DNA from: Siphonodentalium dalli
Taxonomy: Eukaryota; Mollusca; Scaphopoda; Gadilida; Siphonodentaliidae
DNA length: 64,000 nt
Reading direction: 5' to 3'
NCBI GenBank assembly: GCA_032622095.1
Contig: CP136066.1
Location: forward strand, 227,608,961-227,672,960
Made by a program: the position numbers and the translations under genes. This document shows positions 1 through 10,690 of the stretch, in pieces. Under the pieces are notes generated by a model that did not search any database, was not told the DNA's origin, and saw only the letters and a program-made list of their open reading frames with translations. How positions within the stretch are numbered: position 1 is the first letter of the stretch; the number at the start of each line of letters is the position of its first letter.

Positions 1-865
1 GTAGGGTATTTTTGTATGTGGGTAGCAGGGTAGGTGTAGGACCAGGGAAGTTTATGATATCATGGCCCAAAGATTTGATATTTGGTGGATGTTTTTAAAT
101 ATCAAGAATTTCAGATTGATAAAATGGCACTGCAAACATAATGAAATGTAGTGTATAAAGTGTAACATACTATTTATTTGTAATACAGTATACTGGTAGC
201 ATGTATATGTGTCCCACCAACCCCTGTAATTGATGTAAACTCATCATATATTGATGGTACATACATATAGTGTATGCGAGATTAGTGAAACATATCATGT
301 ATGCAGGACTCAATATAAATGGCATTAACTTGTACTCAGACTCCATAATTATTCCCATATCAACTGGTATGCTAGTTTCATAATAAAAGTGGCATATGGA
401 ATGTAAGCCCTACTGAATGGTGCCCTTGGTGGAGCTTTTAAAACATGTTTAAATTGTGGTTATATTCTAAGCAATTAATTTAAATGACCAAGGTTGTGAA
501 CTTTGATCCCATAATAGATCTCAATTTTTTTCCATAATAGATATGCAATTTTTTTAAAATTGGAGACATGACTCAGGTAATGTTATGGATATAGTCATTA
601 GTCAAATTATGAAAGACAGTCGTATTTGACACAGAAATGCCACCCAGTAAGTTTGTTTCCTAGTACTGGTAGACATACAAGTTAAATGAATTTTCAATTC
701 GATCCATTCGAATATATCATATATGGATATGGATTACCACTTTAGTTCCTCTACTTCAGCGATATGTTGATCCCACAAATATCCTGGATGCCACTTTGAT
801 TTGTAAATCATTTTCAAACTCCCACACTTTTAACTTATTAGTAAAAGTAAACAAGGAAGTAACGA
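1..865. other. AT-rich intergenic DNA, nothing recognised
   Basis: No open frame here has recognisable protein character, and no repeat of this window has a copy here. The only open frame (170-358, minus) is 62 codons without a domain-like pattern. I see nothing to annotate. Confidence 0.6.
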
Positions 866-1885
866 TGCGATGACGTACGTTCCTACCAGGGTATCCTACC
901 AGAATGGCGTCATGACAACCTCCGGTGATTACCACAAATGCGCGGAGTGAACCTTCCCGTTGTATATATTCCCTGGACTAAACAAACAACATCTCCGTCA
1001 GCTGTCCATGACCTTGTCTTATCTTCGTAAATTCCTGTGTTAAGTATCGCAGCACCTCTGATTCGGTTGAGCCATAGTTAAATTGATTTCATGAAGTCTG
1101 AATTTCATACGATTATCAGACATACATGTAATCAGTAATTCAGTAAATTCACACTCATTCAGCAGCGGATATGATTGAAATTTCCAACTTCAATGCTTCG
1201 TAAAAATTACTGGAACAATAACGCATGCGCGTTGGCCTCATTTTCAGCTTCCGTTATCTCGGTTATATTCCCGGAAGGACAAATAAACAGACAAAGATTC
1301 GAACCGAAAACATTACTTGCGTCCAGCATGGACTGGCGCAAGTAATAACGATCTTAAAATGAATTGGCCGGTATATTTTATTAGTTATCAGGGTTATCAG
1401 GGTCGTAGTTGCATAACTTACAATATATCTTATTTTTATGCTAAGATAATTGCGTGGTTATCTGTTATGGCTTGATCGGTATTGCGGTTGACACAAATCC
1501 CATATATGGAAATTCCAAATACGGAAATTGACATGCGCATGCGCAGAACAGATTCAAGGGTCTTACTAAAAACGAAGCAATAAACGATTGATAACAAGAA
1601 ACACCGACCCAGTTAAATAATGATATTGGATGGCGGTGTATTGCGTCTTTAAGAGTGTGTTGATGTCTAAATCATGTGATTAACTAATTAAAAATAATTT
1701 CAATTTCAATAATTATCAGGTCCGCAGTTCGATCATGAAACAATATTTCTGACTTGTATGTTAAGACTTTAATTGCTTGGTAATTATTGAGATTGCAGTT
1801 TCCTTATATGGCAACTCCTTATTTGGAAGTTTCTTGCGCATGCGCAGAATTAATAGAATTCCATGAAGACGTCGCCATTTTTTTA
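866..1885. promoter_or_regulatory. Candidate housekeeping-type promoter or enhancer cluster
   Basis: The block is richer in CpG than its surroundings and carries several motifs typical of animal housekeeping promoters. A CRE-like TGACGT lies at 871-876. A CGCATGCGCG lies near 1222-1231, and an ETS-type CCGGAAG at 1271-1277. Perfect 12-bp palindromes TGCGCATGCGCA, the NRF1 binding consensus, lie at 1534-1545 and 1835-1846. GACGTC at 1868-1873 is followed directly by GCCATTT, a YY1-like core. No flanking exon was found, so the direction and the gene served are unknown. The two NRF1-like palindromes sit in stretches that resemble each other about 300 bp apart, so they may be one duplicated piece. 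Motif sightings are direct; promoter function is inferred. Confidence 0.3.
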
Positions 1886-3890
1886 TTAGTCAAGGCAGAG
1901 ACATTTCTATTGACTTGTTTCATTTATTTAATTTATGATGGCGATGTTATTTGATCAATAATAGTCAATTTTGTGTTGATAACACGATGGTAAGATCAGT
2001 TCTGCAAATATCCACCGCACCTGCGAAGTTGATTTGTATAATCGCAGATTACAATGACTCTTTGTTCTGTTACTATTACTAGTTGGCGTGTTGTGTCCTA
2101 GTACTAAACAACTAACACAAACGAACATAAACGAACACAGGTCCAAAAAGCGGAGTAGAAGGGTGAAATTTGGGTTGTGGGTGCGCGTGGGTCCATTCTA
2201 TGTGTATGTTGTGTTATTTCCAACTTTGATGACTTATTGTTTGAGTTATTAGCATTATTTTAATACAAAACTACTAAACAACGAACACAAATGAACATAT
2301 GATTACCCTTACCAAAAACTGCTAACCTAAAACCACATTAGATCTAAGCGGATTTCTAATCTGATTGCCAACGTAGAACTAATGTAGATCTAATGTTGTA
2401 ATTTAACTGTCAAAAGTGAGATGGGCGGAGCTTGAAAACTAACATAAACTGGTCAGGTTAGCGGATATGCACAGTAGTTATACTTTGGAAAATTCCCAAC
2501 CATATTTCTAACGTAGAACTAACGTGAAATTTGTTAACTTAAAGCATATGTGCAATGTTATAGCTCTTAAGAGCTATAAAATTGCAGATATACTTTATGT
2601 TAGCAAATCCACATCAGGAATGTATAAAAATGCCACATGTGCAGGCAGGTTATCAAATTAACTTTAAAGTAATTATACACACGTCCAGCTGGGTAACAAT
2701 TTATAAAAAAAAAAAACAAAAAAAAAAAACAGAAACAATATATCATACGGTATTGCTTTTAAAAACTATATAAATACATAAAATATACATCACATACTCT
2801 GCAATGTTCATGTTAACTGCTCTTCATGGAATATTCCAAATAACTGTAACAATCACTTCGATGAAACAATGAAAACTGCCATAAATTTTGTATTTCCTAC
2901 AATTCATTCATTTTGTAAATAGATTCGCACATTTGTTCTGTCTAATTACTAACTAGAATCAATAAACAATAGCAGAATTTAGTTTATTTGATGTGATGGA
3001 CCAACATTATTTATTCTAGAAATATGATTGATAATATTTGAAAATAAAATTTAAATCAACTTTAATATACATGTAGTCTACCTGTTTGATAAATTATATA
3101 TTAGAACCTTCAGCAAAGGCACACAAGAGACCACATGCCCTTAAAACTTGCCATGATGTGCGAATGAGATATGTAAACTGACATAAGATTCTATATATTA
3201 TACATGGATGAATAACTGAATAATTATAAATTAACCCTTAATTTCAATGTAAAAACCATAATACTATCATTATGAAATGTTTAAGGTTCAATTTTGGAAA
3301 GGAAATTGACAAAAGTCACGATTTTCTCGTGTCTTAAATTCTTAACTGTCGATATGTTTAAATGCATGCAGTCACGTGCCATGCCATGAAAAAATCCAAC
3401 GAGGTTTGAATTCACCAAACAAGTACAACTTATCCTATCAGTCCCACAAAAAACAAGCAGCTTTAACTTGGGAATTGTAAACTCCAAGTGAACTGAACAG
3501 ATTACTAGGTTCCAGGGAACCTTTATCACGGCCATAAAATTATTTAGCATAGGATTCCTGGTCTGAACTGGGGATAAAACCCAGATGTGGAAGTCATTAA
3601 ATGGTCCATACATGGGGGATTTGTGTCAAGAAAGCATTGGCCGGATAACTAAATCTATAATCTCTAACCTGCACTAACTTAGATTTTTGGACACACCATG
3701 GGAAGACTGGGAGAAATCTATACCCAGTATGAATACTAAGCTATGCTAATGTGAGTAATGAGGTTAGAAATATTTTGCACACTAGATCTAATATGCCGCT
3801 GATGTAGCAGGGATGATTAACATACGAAACTAACATAATTCTAATCTGTTCCAACCTGTTTCTACCCAAATCACATGTGCAGTTTCTGTA
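1886..3890. other. Intergenic, no gene recognised
   Basis: AT-rich sequence. A pair of similar stretches at about 2103-2140 and 2272-2300 (ACTAAACAAC...AACAC...GAACA) is a small local duplication. There is an A-rich run at 2704-2732. The 110-codon minus-strand frame at 3281-3613 has no recognisable domain and no splice-site support, so it is not called. Confidence 0.5.
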
Positions 3891-3891
3891 C

Positions 3892-4062
3892 GGGATATCT
3901 AAACAATATGAATTTGTTTTATCCATCGATCTATACTAAGTACAATATAAGTCGACTCGATGGGATATCTAAACAATATCAATTTACTTTATCCATCGAC
4001 CTATACTAAATACAATATATGTGACTCGATGGGATATCTATTGCACAATATCAATTTACTTT
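3892..4062. repeat. 70-bp tandem repeat, about 2.4 copies
   Basis: The word GGGATATCT recurs at 3892, 3962 and 4031. Each is followed by a similar stretch with ACAATAT, TTTATCCATCGA and ACTCGAT, giving periods of 70 and 69 bp. The third copy is partial and has a short internal change. No coding role is visible. Confidence 0.85.
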
Positions 4063-4699
4063 TGATGCCACCATCCTTAAAGATGGATTATCTCTTTAAA
4101 AAACAAATTTGAAATAGTTGCGTGGGTATAAAATAATAACTATGAATTGAAGACCCCTGTCCGGAAAGGCTATCATACAGGTTTTAATTAACTACGGCTT
4201 ACTCTGTCTCCTTGGTTGTCAATTTTATCACTGATGGCAATAAAAACACAGGGAAAGATCAGAGGTCGGAGTTTTAATGCATAGCTAACAAAACATTTGA
4301 GTGAATGTGAGTTAGTCATTGTTGTCAGTCTCTAAGATGACTACATATATTTTCTCAGTCTCGGAGATCACTCTGGTAAATGCTATTTCGGCTTGCTTTC
4401 CTGATACACGCATATGCTATGTTCCAGGCTTCTTAAGGAAAATCTCAATCGTAATTTAAGTAAAACAGACAGTGCACAATCTGTCAATAAGATGGCAAAT
4501 TATTCAATAGCGAGAGCGGCTTGGTAACAATAGAAAACAAAATCATTTATGACGAAATACAGACAGACATAATTGACAAATATATGTGACAACAGACGAT
4601 ACCTTACATTTATGGAAAGACTAAAGACGAAAGTTTTCAATGCTAGAAAACAAAATTGAACAATTCCAAAATGTTGGACAAATAACAATTATGAAAGCA
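4063..4699. other. Intergenic, no gene recognised
   Basis: No repeat shared with the rest of the window, no open frame with protein character and no RNA gene was seen. Confidence 0.5.
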
Positions 4700-5181
4700 T
4701 TAAAGGTGCGGGAGTCCTTGGCAGTGGGTATATGCTGTAAAAATATTTCCAACGGTCAAAAACCGACACAAAAAGGAAAATGTAGACAGACCTTGTCCGT
4801 ACACAAATAAGAAATATCGCATAAACAGTATGTTATTTGTCATATATTTGACCATTGTGTAAACAAAAGCATAAACAGTTACTTTCCTGGTGTTTGTTTA
4901 TATTATGATGGTAAACATAAAGAGAGTTCTTTGTTACTGAATTCCTGATATGGTACTAATAAAGAGCGTTTATATCATTTGTGTGTGATTAGCCAGTAAC
5001 ACGTACTGTGCTGTCTTCTGTAACACAATCAGGCTCTTGCTTAGGTAAAATATAGTAGTTCTTTATGATAGCATGCTATTTACACAATGAACGAAACTGT
5101 ATGTGTTTTAGTGTTTGTCTGTTTACGGTGATTGTAACAAATATGAATATTTTCGACAACTAAGGCCTTCCGTGCCTTTAA
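4700..5181 (+). mobile_element. Full-length TTAA-flanked non-autonomous element (family E4)
   Basis: The element (4704-5177, 474 bp) is bounded on both sides by TTAA (4700-4703 and 5178-5181). Its ends are imperfect inverted repeats, AGGTGCGGGAGTCC at the left and, read inward on the other strand, AGGCACGGAAGGCC at the right. They differ mainly by transitions. A second copy lies in the opposite orientation at 51333-51854, also between TTAA sites. TTAA duplication is the hallmark of piggyBac-type insertion. No transposase is present, so the element is non-autonomous. Short shared blocks such as the CAGTGGGTATATGCTG region and AACAAATATGAATATTT confirm the homology with the 51-kb copy. Confidence 0.75.
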
Positions 5182-5551
5182 TAATATAATTAACAAACAA
5201 ATTGACTGAGTTTACATACAATTTAAATGAAACAGTGACTGACCAACTGCGTGACATTCGAGTGGAGGGGACTTTACATTATCAGGCATTGCATCATCTT
5301 TGGAAGTGAGACATGAAATTTGAACACATATGACGGCCGAACAACGAGACAGACTAATGCGAAGACGTCTTAGTTTTTTGTGAGTGACAATCCCAAATTC
5401 CAAACTTCAACTGACGATAATTAACTATACCAAAATCTACCGCTCTCGCAAAAAAACCTGGACAAAAAAAGGGAAGAGTGAAGGCATCAAAAACCAAGAC
5501 GATCGCCAATAAACGACAGAAAGTTAGCATATAGTATGCAAATATACATAG
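5182..5551. other. Intergenic, no gene recognised
   Basis: The 63-codon minus-strand frame at 5212-5403 has no recognisable features. No repeat of this window falls here. Confidence 0.5.
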
Positions 5552-5697
5552 AGGATCTCACATGAGTTTCTATTTTATACGGAATATATCGACCGAGTTC
5601 ACTAAATTCGATTTGAGCCGAGGTTTACCGAGGCTCAAATAGAATTTAGTGGACGAGGTTGATAAATTACGTATACAATAGAACGAGTTTGAGATAC
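5552..5697. mobile_element. Fold-back (palindromic) MITE-like element
   Basis: The block is one imperfect inverted repeat of about 70 bp per arm around a short loop near 5624. CACTAAATTCGATTTGAGCC on the left faces GGCTCAAATAGAATTTAGTG on the right, and pairing continues outward through TATTTTATACG / CGTATACAATA to the edges. The structure fits a fold-back MITE. No clear target-site duplication was found. Confidence 0.7.
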
Positions 5698-6278
5698 TTT
5701 TTATCACATGGTCATATAATCGCTTAAATTTATCGAAAACAACAATAACTAGAATTTTTAAACTTCCTATTGGAAGTTTGATACTTCCATATAATTATCA
5801 TATATATTCCAATCCAAATCCCCTCTCAATCATTACCTTTCCCATACCTTTAACATAACCATACCTATCGGCCACCCGTACCATGTCCCAATACTAAATG
5901 TTTCTATAAGCATAACCATGCTCTAGCCGTAACCATAACCACAATAATTCTAACTATATCTATAACTTTAAAAAGTCATGGAATATAAGTAGTGGCTCAC
6001 CTTTTCGATCGTAATTTTGTTTATCTCGATTAATCCGTTCCACAACTATTGAAGTATTTATTTAGTTACACCCATGCATACTTCAGACCTTATATTATGA
6101 TACATGTTTATCATAAACACATCAGTTCGCAAAAATAAAAGATTAAGAATGAGGCTACTTTTGAAATTATATTTCTCGTAAAAAGTGACCCCTAGTAGAC
6201 CCTTTGGTATCATCTAGATGGTCTCCTGTAATTTCTGTAGAAGACAGACACAGGCAGACAGACAGAAATTCGCAGATA

Positions 6279-6452
6279 TACAGTAATGCCCTATGTAATC
6301 GACCCCTTAAACACAGCAGAATTATGGGTAACTTTTCGGTATTCAGGAGAGCTTTCGGATGAATGTCAGCAGGCTATATTTCCCGCTAAATCCTGAAATA
6401 TTACCCATAATTCTGCTATGTTTAAGGAGTCGATTACTTAGGGCATACTGTA
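6279..6452. mobile_element. TA-flanked hairpin MITE (CAGTAATGCCC family), copy 1
   Basis: The ends are TACAGTAATGCCCT and GGGCATACTGTA, with long imperfect inverted arms (CAGAATTATGGGTAA facing TTACCCATAATTCTG). The flanking TA fits a Tc1/mariner-type target duplication. The same family occurs at 20537, 34020, 40126, 40387, 48826, 49413, 54756 and, as half an element, 55598. This copy has a shortened centre. Confidence 0.8.
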
Positions 6453-7642
6453 GATATAGATGTAAGCATGTCATTAAATTATTCATGAATTCCAAATTAA
6501 ATCACACGACGTCAGATGCTCCTATCCCATGACACTCCACGTGACAATTCACCGTGTGTTCCAATTTTAGTTTGTCATGATCCAACCGGTTGGGCACCAA
6601 TAGCAGGTCAGACCGACAAACAAATGAACACAGACACAGTTCGGTTTTATTAGTATACATACCCACATGTGTACAATATATATATTTAATTGGCAACGGG
6701 AATAAAGAACATGCACGGGTTCCACATGCACACATGTGTCTATCTCTTGTGCATATATTCCAAATTAAAGACTTGAGATGTTAAAAATTATAACTGCTAT
6801 GGGATGGTATATTCTCGTGAAATATACGGATAGTTATAGTCTGTCCACAATGAAGTGCGAAGTTTTAAATCAATGCCGATCTGTAATTTGCCAAGTGTTA
6901 AGTCTTGGTTTATCAGTTTGTCGGGTCAGTGATTTCAACGGCCAGTACTATAAGTGACGGTTATATCTACGTGCAGCGGATATATTTATTTATGAAATAA
7001 TTATGCGCGAATGGCAATCACTCACACAACTGATAACACATGTCTTGATTACACCTTATTATAAAATTAGTAACATGCTAAAAACGAGCCCAAATCACCA
7101 GAATGGGACAAAGGCGAATATGTTTTATTTGAAGTTCTATCATGCTCGGGAACGCTCTAGAAAGATCACTGAAATGTCACTATATATGTGTATCAGGAAT
7201 CAAGCATTAAATATAATTTAGAAACATATCAAAATAGCATAACAGGTAATGCTGTCAAGACACGTTATGTCATTACAAACGTTTATACCGATTGTACTGA
7301 CTGTCCAACCGATTGTACTGACTGTCCAAGATCGCGAACTTTTCCACAGCTTGTGCGAATTTTGTATACATTTTTGGTTCAAAGCGACTTAATCGGACAG
7401 GTGCGCAACACACTGTGCCATCAGAAGTAGGCCAGTCATGCAGCCAATTCTATTTTAAAGAGCGCGGATTTGGGAAAGCTGCATTGTGTGAGAACGTAAC
7501 ATGATTCGCGTACATCTATATGCATTTCGGTATGTTGCTTTCCCGAGTAATGGTGCCTTTTCTGTGTACATAAATAGCACCAAACTGAACATACGCCTTC
7601 TCACCAGCAAAATGATAAATAGCCGATGTGTTGAAACGGTAG

Positions 7643-8152
7643 TATACCCAGGGGGGGGGGTCGGACAAAAATTTCAGGCACGTATGGCATTTTTTCCCTT
7701 TCGATCATTTTTTGTACCCACCCACCCCCTTCGCCAAATGTTTTTCCGTTTTCGGCAGTTTTTTCCGACCATTTTTTGACACCCACCCCCCCTTTTAACA
7801 CTAAAACAGAGATTTGCGGGGGGGAATTCACTGTAAACAGCTGTATATGAATTTCTGTGCATACTATTTATCATGGATGTTGACATGGACATGTAAATAG
7901 GAATGAGTCCTTTTGAGGTCATTCGGCCAAAAAAACATGGCTGCCAGCGGCCATCTTGGATTTAAAAATTTGCAACAAAATACAACACGATAACTGCCTG
8001 CAGTCAGTTTACAGTTTACAGTTGCCAAAACACTAAAAAACAAGCAGGAAATTATTTTTTTTAGTTGCAGAAAAAATTGCTTGTTGGTGGATTTGATCAC
8101 CCACCCACCCCGGCATACGTGCCGGAATTTTTGTTTTCACCCCCCTGGTATA
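7643..8152. mobile_element. TA-flanked inverted-repeat element inside segment A
   Basis: The left end reads TATACCCAGGGGG and is followed by CAAAAATTTCAGGCACGTAT. The right end, read inward on the minus strand, gives TATACCAGGGGGGTG and then CAAAAATTCCGGCACGTAT. The arms are thus about 45 bp of inverted repeat ending in TACC, with TA on both sides. The interior has C-rich and T-rich tracts and no coding content. A second copy lies at 21901-22416 and differs by homopolymer lengths. Class assignment (Tc1/mariner-like MITE) is inferred from the TA flanks. Confidence 0.6.
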
Positions 8153-9444
8153 CCATAAACAAATATAGCATGTCGAGCTTGTAAAATAGACGGATATTTT
8201 TGAGAATATACGGATATGAATGCGCGTATTTTACCATTTAATATGTTATTGCAAGTCTTCACAGTCATGCATAAGTTCATAATACCAAGTTAACAATCGT
8301 TATTCACACAAAAACATACTTATATATGTCGTTCAATGTAATTATGCTACATTGATCGACCACCCATTTCGGAACAGCGAAATAGCGTATGGTATGATGA
8401 CATTAAACTCTCTTTGCTCGCTTGCCTATATCGCGATGTTCCCAACAGTTTAAGGTGCCGTATTTTAACAAATAGATTGTCATGAAATAGTAGCATTCTG
8501 GAAATGATATATACATGGCAGCTTATACCTACACATTCCATATGCAATTCGCTTAATTTTGGTGTGATTCATATTCTTGTATACCCGCAGGTGGTGAATT
8601 AGTCGGCGCTTTAAGGCATTTATTGTATATTTTCCGAGTAGCGAACGAATGTACGACGTCGACGTTGTCGCCTATTCGTAAGTTATAAGACTTTACATTA
8701 CGTCTCGTCCAATTAATGCGAAATATGCAATCGGCGGTCTTAACAGTCGGACAATAAAGTCATATATTTTCACTCGTGACACATACAGATGATAAAGAGA
8801 CAATTTTTAAATGGTCAGATCTGAATTCAACAAAATTATGCACTATGTCAGATGGTAAACCAATACCAAACCGCAAAGTGTCACGTTCCGAAATTATGAT
8901 ACCAAAATTAGCGACTAAGGGGTGGCAAGGTTGGGGCGTCGGACGGGATACGCTGACTCCCATTCATTCAATTTGAATATATCATATATTAAAATGGTTT
9001 ACGGGCGCGTGAACGGATAGAAAATAGTTTCAATTGAATTGAGAACTGCAAGCGAAAGTCCGCGCATAAGACGGATTGTGCTTTATGAAAACGTGGTCCA
9101 TGCTGAGAAGTGTTATAACAATATACGACGGACACCACAGTTCTGTTAATTCTCAAATGTCAAAGTCGAGAATTATTTTTGTAAAAAATGGGGGTTTTAA
9201 AAAAAGTGAAAACAAAACGAACTACTATTCTAAAACTAATGAATTTCGACCGTTTTTGGACTCAAAATATGTCATTTTTAAGCCGCATCGTGATAAAACC
9301 GCATAATCACGGCCGGTCGGCAAGACAGACAGCCGACTTTGTTTTGAGTGATTACCCATTAGCCAATACAACACTTAATACAGTGCGCCAACATGAATGG
9401 ATGTTGAAATATATCGCCAGTGGTCATTTGTGTAATTTTTGACA

Positions 9445-10690
9445 TTGTAAAAATGTCCTGGTTTGGTCTTCTGTCTATGTTTAAGACGCTCACATAGAGC
9501 AAATCCAGCTGTTGCGCTTCGTCTAGGAGAAGATCGGGACACAAGCACTTTCTACACATGGACTTTATTAGTACATTTTTCGATGTGTTATAACTTGGTC
9601 ATTTCTCACCAGATTTACAAAATTCTTTCACGAGTAGCATCAGTACATCGTATAGATACCCGACAGTAAAAATGGTTGGAATCGGTGACAAGAAAAAAAT
9701 TGACAAATTTTGCACCCCTCCCCGGGTCAACAAATTGTTTTCGGACCTTGGTGAAAATTTCCCCGATTCGTGCCCTTTCCTTAGTTAACACGATTACGAG
9801 AACCGAATTCAGCTGCTTGACTTCTTACAGGAGAAAATCTGCGCACAAACTTTTTCCAAAATTTTGGTTTAAGGGCCATAACTCTGGTAAGCAAGTTAGG
9901 GCACAAACCTAAATGCTCCATTACCATGCATCTTGGCATGGTGCATATACCTACCAAATTTCAATGCTTTGACTTTTAAACTTTCTGAGATATAAGGGTT
10001 TCAAAATATATTAAGAATAATAAATAATAATAATAGTGAAAAATAAAAAATTGAATAACAATATACTTCCATATTAAAATATGTAAGTATAATAAGGGAA
10101 TCGCTCGGAATTGATTGGAATGTCGATAGTATGGTTTATTGACATTTCTGTGTTCAGTTGGAAAGTTCTGGTGTGACCCCCACCCATGCCTCGAAATTTG
10201 ATGACGCGGGTAGAAAAGTCGCCATATATCGGCCAATTTTCGAGATATCGAGCTAATATTTGCGCCATTGTGTTCGTATTTTATGCCCCTATAATATTTA
10301 CTAGGGTTTTGGTGAGGTATTGCGCCGATATTTTACTATGTAGGCCAATATGTATGTTTCTGGTTCATACTTTTTTGAATATCTCCGGACTCATTCAACA
10401 TAATGCAGCAAATGAATAATCGTTTAAAAGAGCTAAAAATTTCCCATCGAATGATACCAAACACGTCACGATTGGTTGAAGAAATATAAATTCATAGTGC
10501 TTTCCCTGTAAACTTGAAAAAAGGAAAGGGCCACCATTTCTACATTTGTCAACCGATTCACAAAATTCACGCACGATAATACTTAGTACATCCTACATAT
10601 ACTTCACAACCATTTTGGTTAAAATCGGCGACAAAAAAAAAATTGACATATTTTGCCCCTCCCTTAGCCCAGGAAAAATTGAGCGGACCT
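9445..10690. repeat. Reference 1246-bp satellite unit, with its internal structure
   Basis: The unit opens at TTGTAAAAATGTCCTGG. Two stretches inside it are diverged copies of each other: about 9600-9765 (ACAAAATTCTTTCACGAGTA, then ATCGGTGACAAG, TTGACAAATTTTGCACCCCTCC, CGGACCTTGGTGAAAAT) and about 10545-10702 (ACAAAATTCACGCACGATAA, ATCGGCGACAAA, TTGACATATTTTGCCCCTCC, CGGACCTTTGTAAAAAT). A hairpin ACCATGC/GCATGGT lies at about 9922-9941. An AAT-rich tract lies near 10014-10037. No tRNA, 5S rRNA or snRNA signature and no convincing reading frame was found. Confidence 0.8.

Larger units (their letters stand above)
5749..9444. repeat. Segment A, first copy of a 3.7-kb duplicated block
   Basis: This block is repeated almost base for base at 20001-23708. 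Differences are scattered substitutions plus small indels, for example 6 extra bases near 20098 and different poly-G lengths near 7651 and 21909. It begins at CTAGAATTTTTAAAC directly after AATAA. That start includes a short hairpin of AAACTTCC and GGAAGTTT arms, followed by ATACTTCCAT. It ends where the 1246-bp array begins. No gene is recognisable. It contains a TA-flanked MITE (6279-6452), a second inverted-repeat element (7643-8152) and a 21-bp double unit with GATTGTACTGACTGTCCAA near 7290-7330. Open frames present in both copies merely reflect the duplication. Confidence 0.9.

Noticed and set aside
3281-3613. A 110-codon minus-strand frame with a protein-like look.
   Set aside because: There is no recognised motif, no splice or promoter context, and a length expected by chance in such a large AT-rich region.
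5820-5970. CCATAACC-like words that resemble degenerate telomere repeats.
   Set aside because: They are irregular and not TTAGGG/CCCTAA. I see no true telomeric run.
6590-6784. A small plus-strand frame conserved between 6590-6784 and 20848-21042.
   Set aside because: The two copies differ only by random substitutions of the segment duplication, including amino-acid-changing ones, so there is no sign of constraint.
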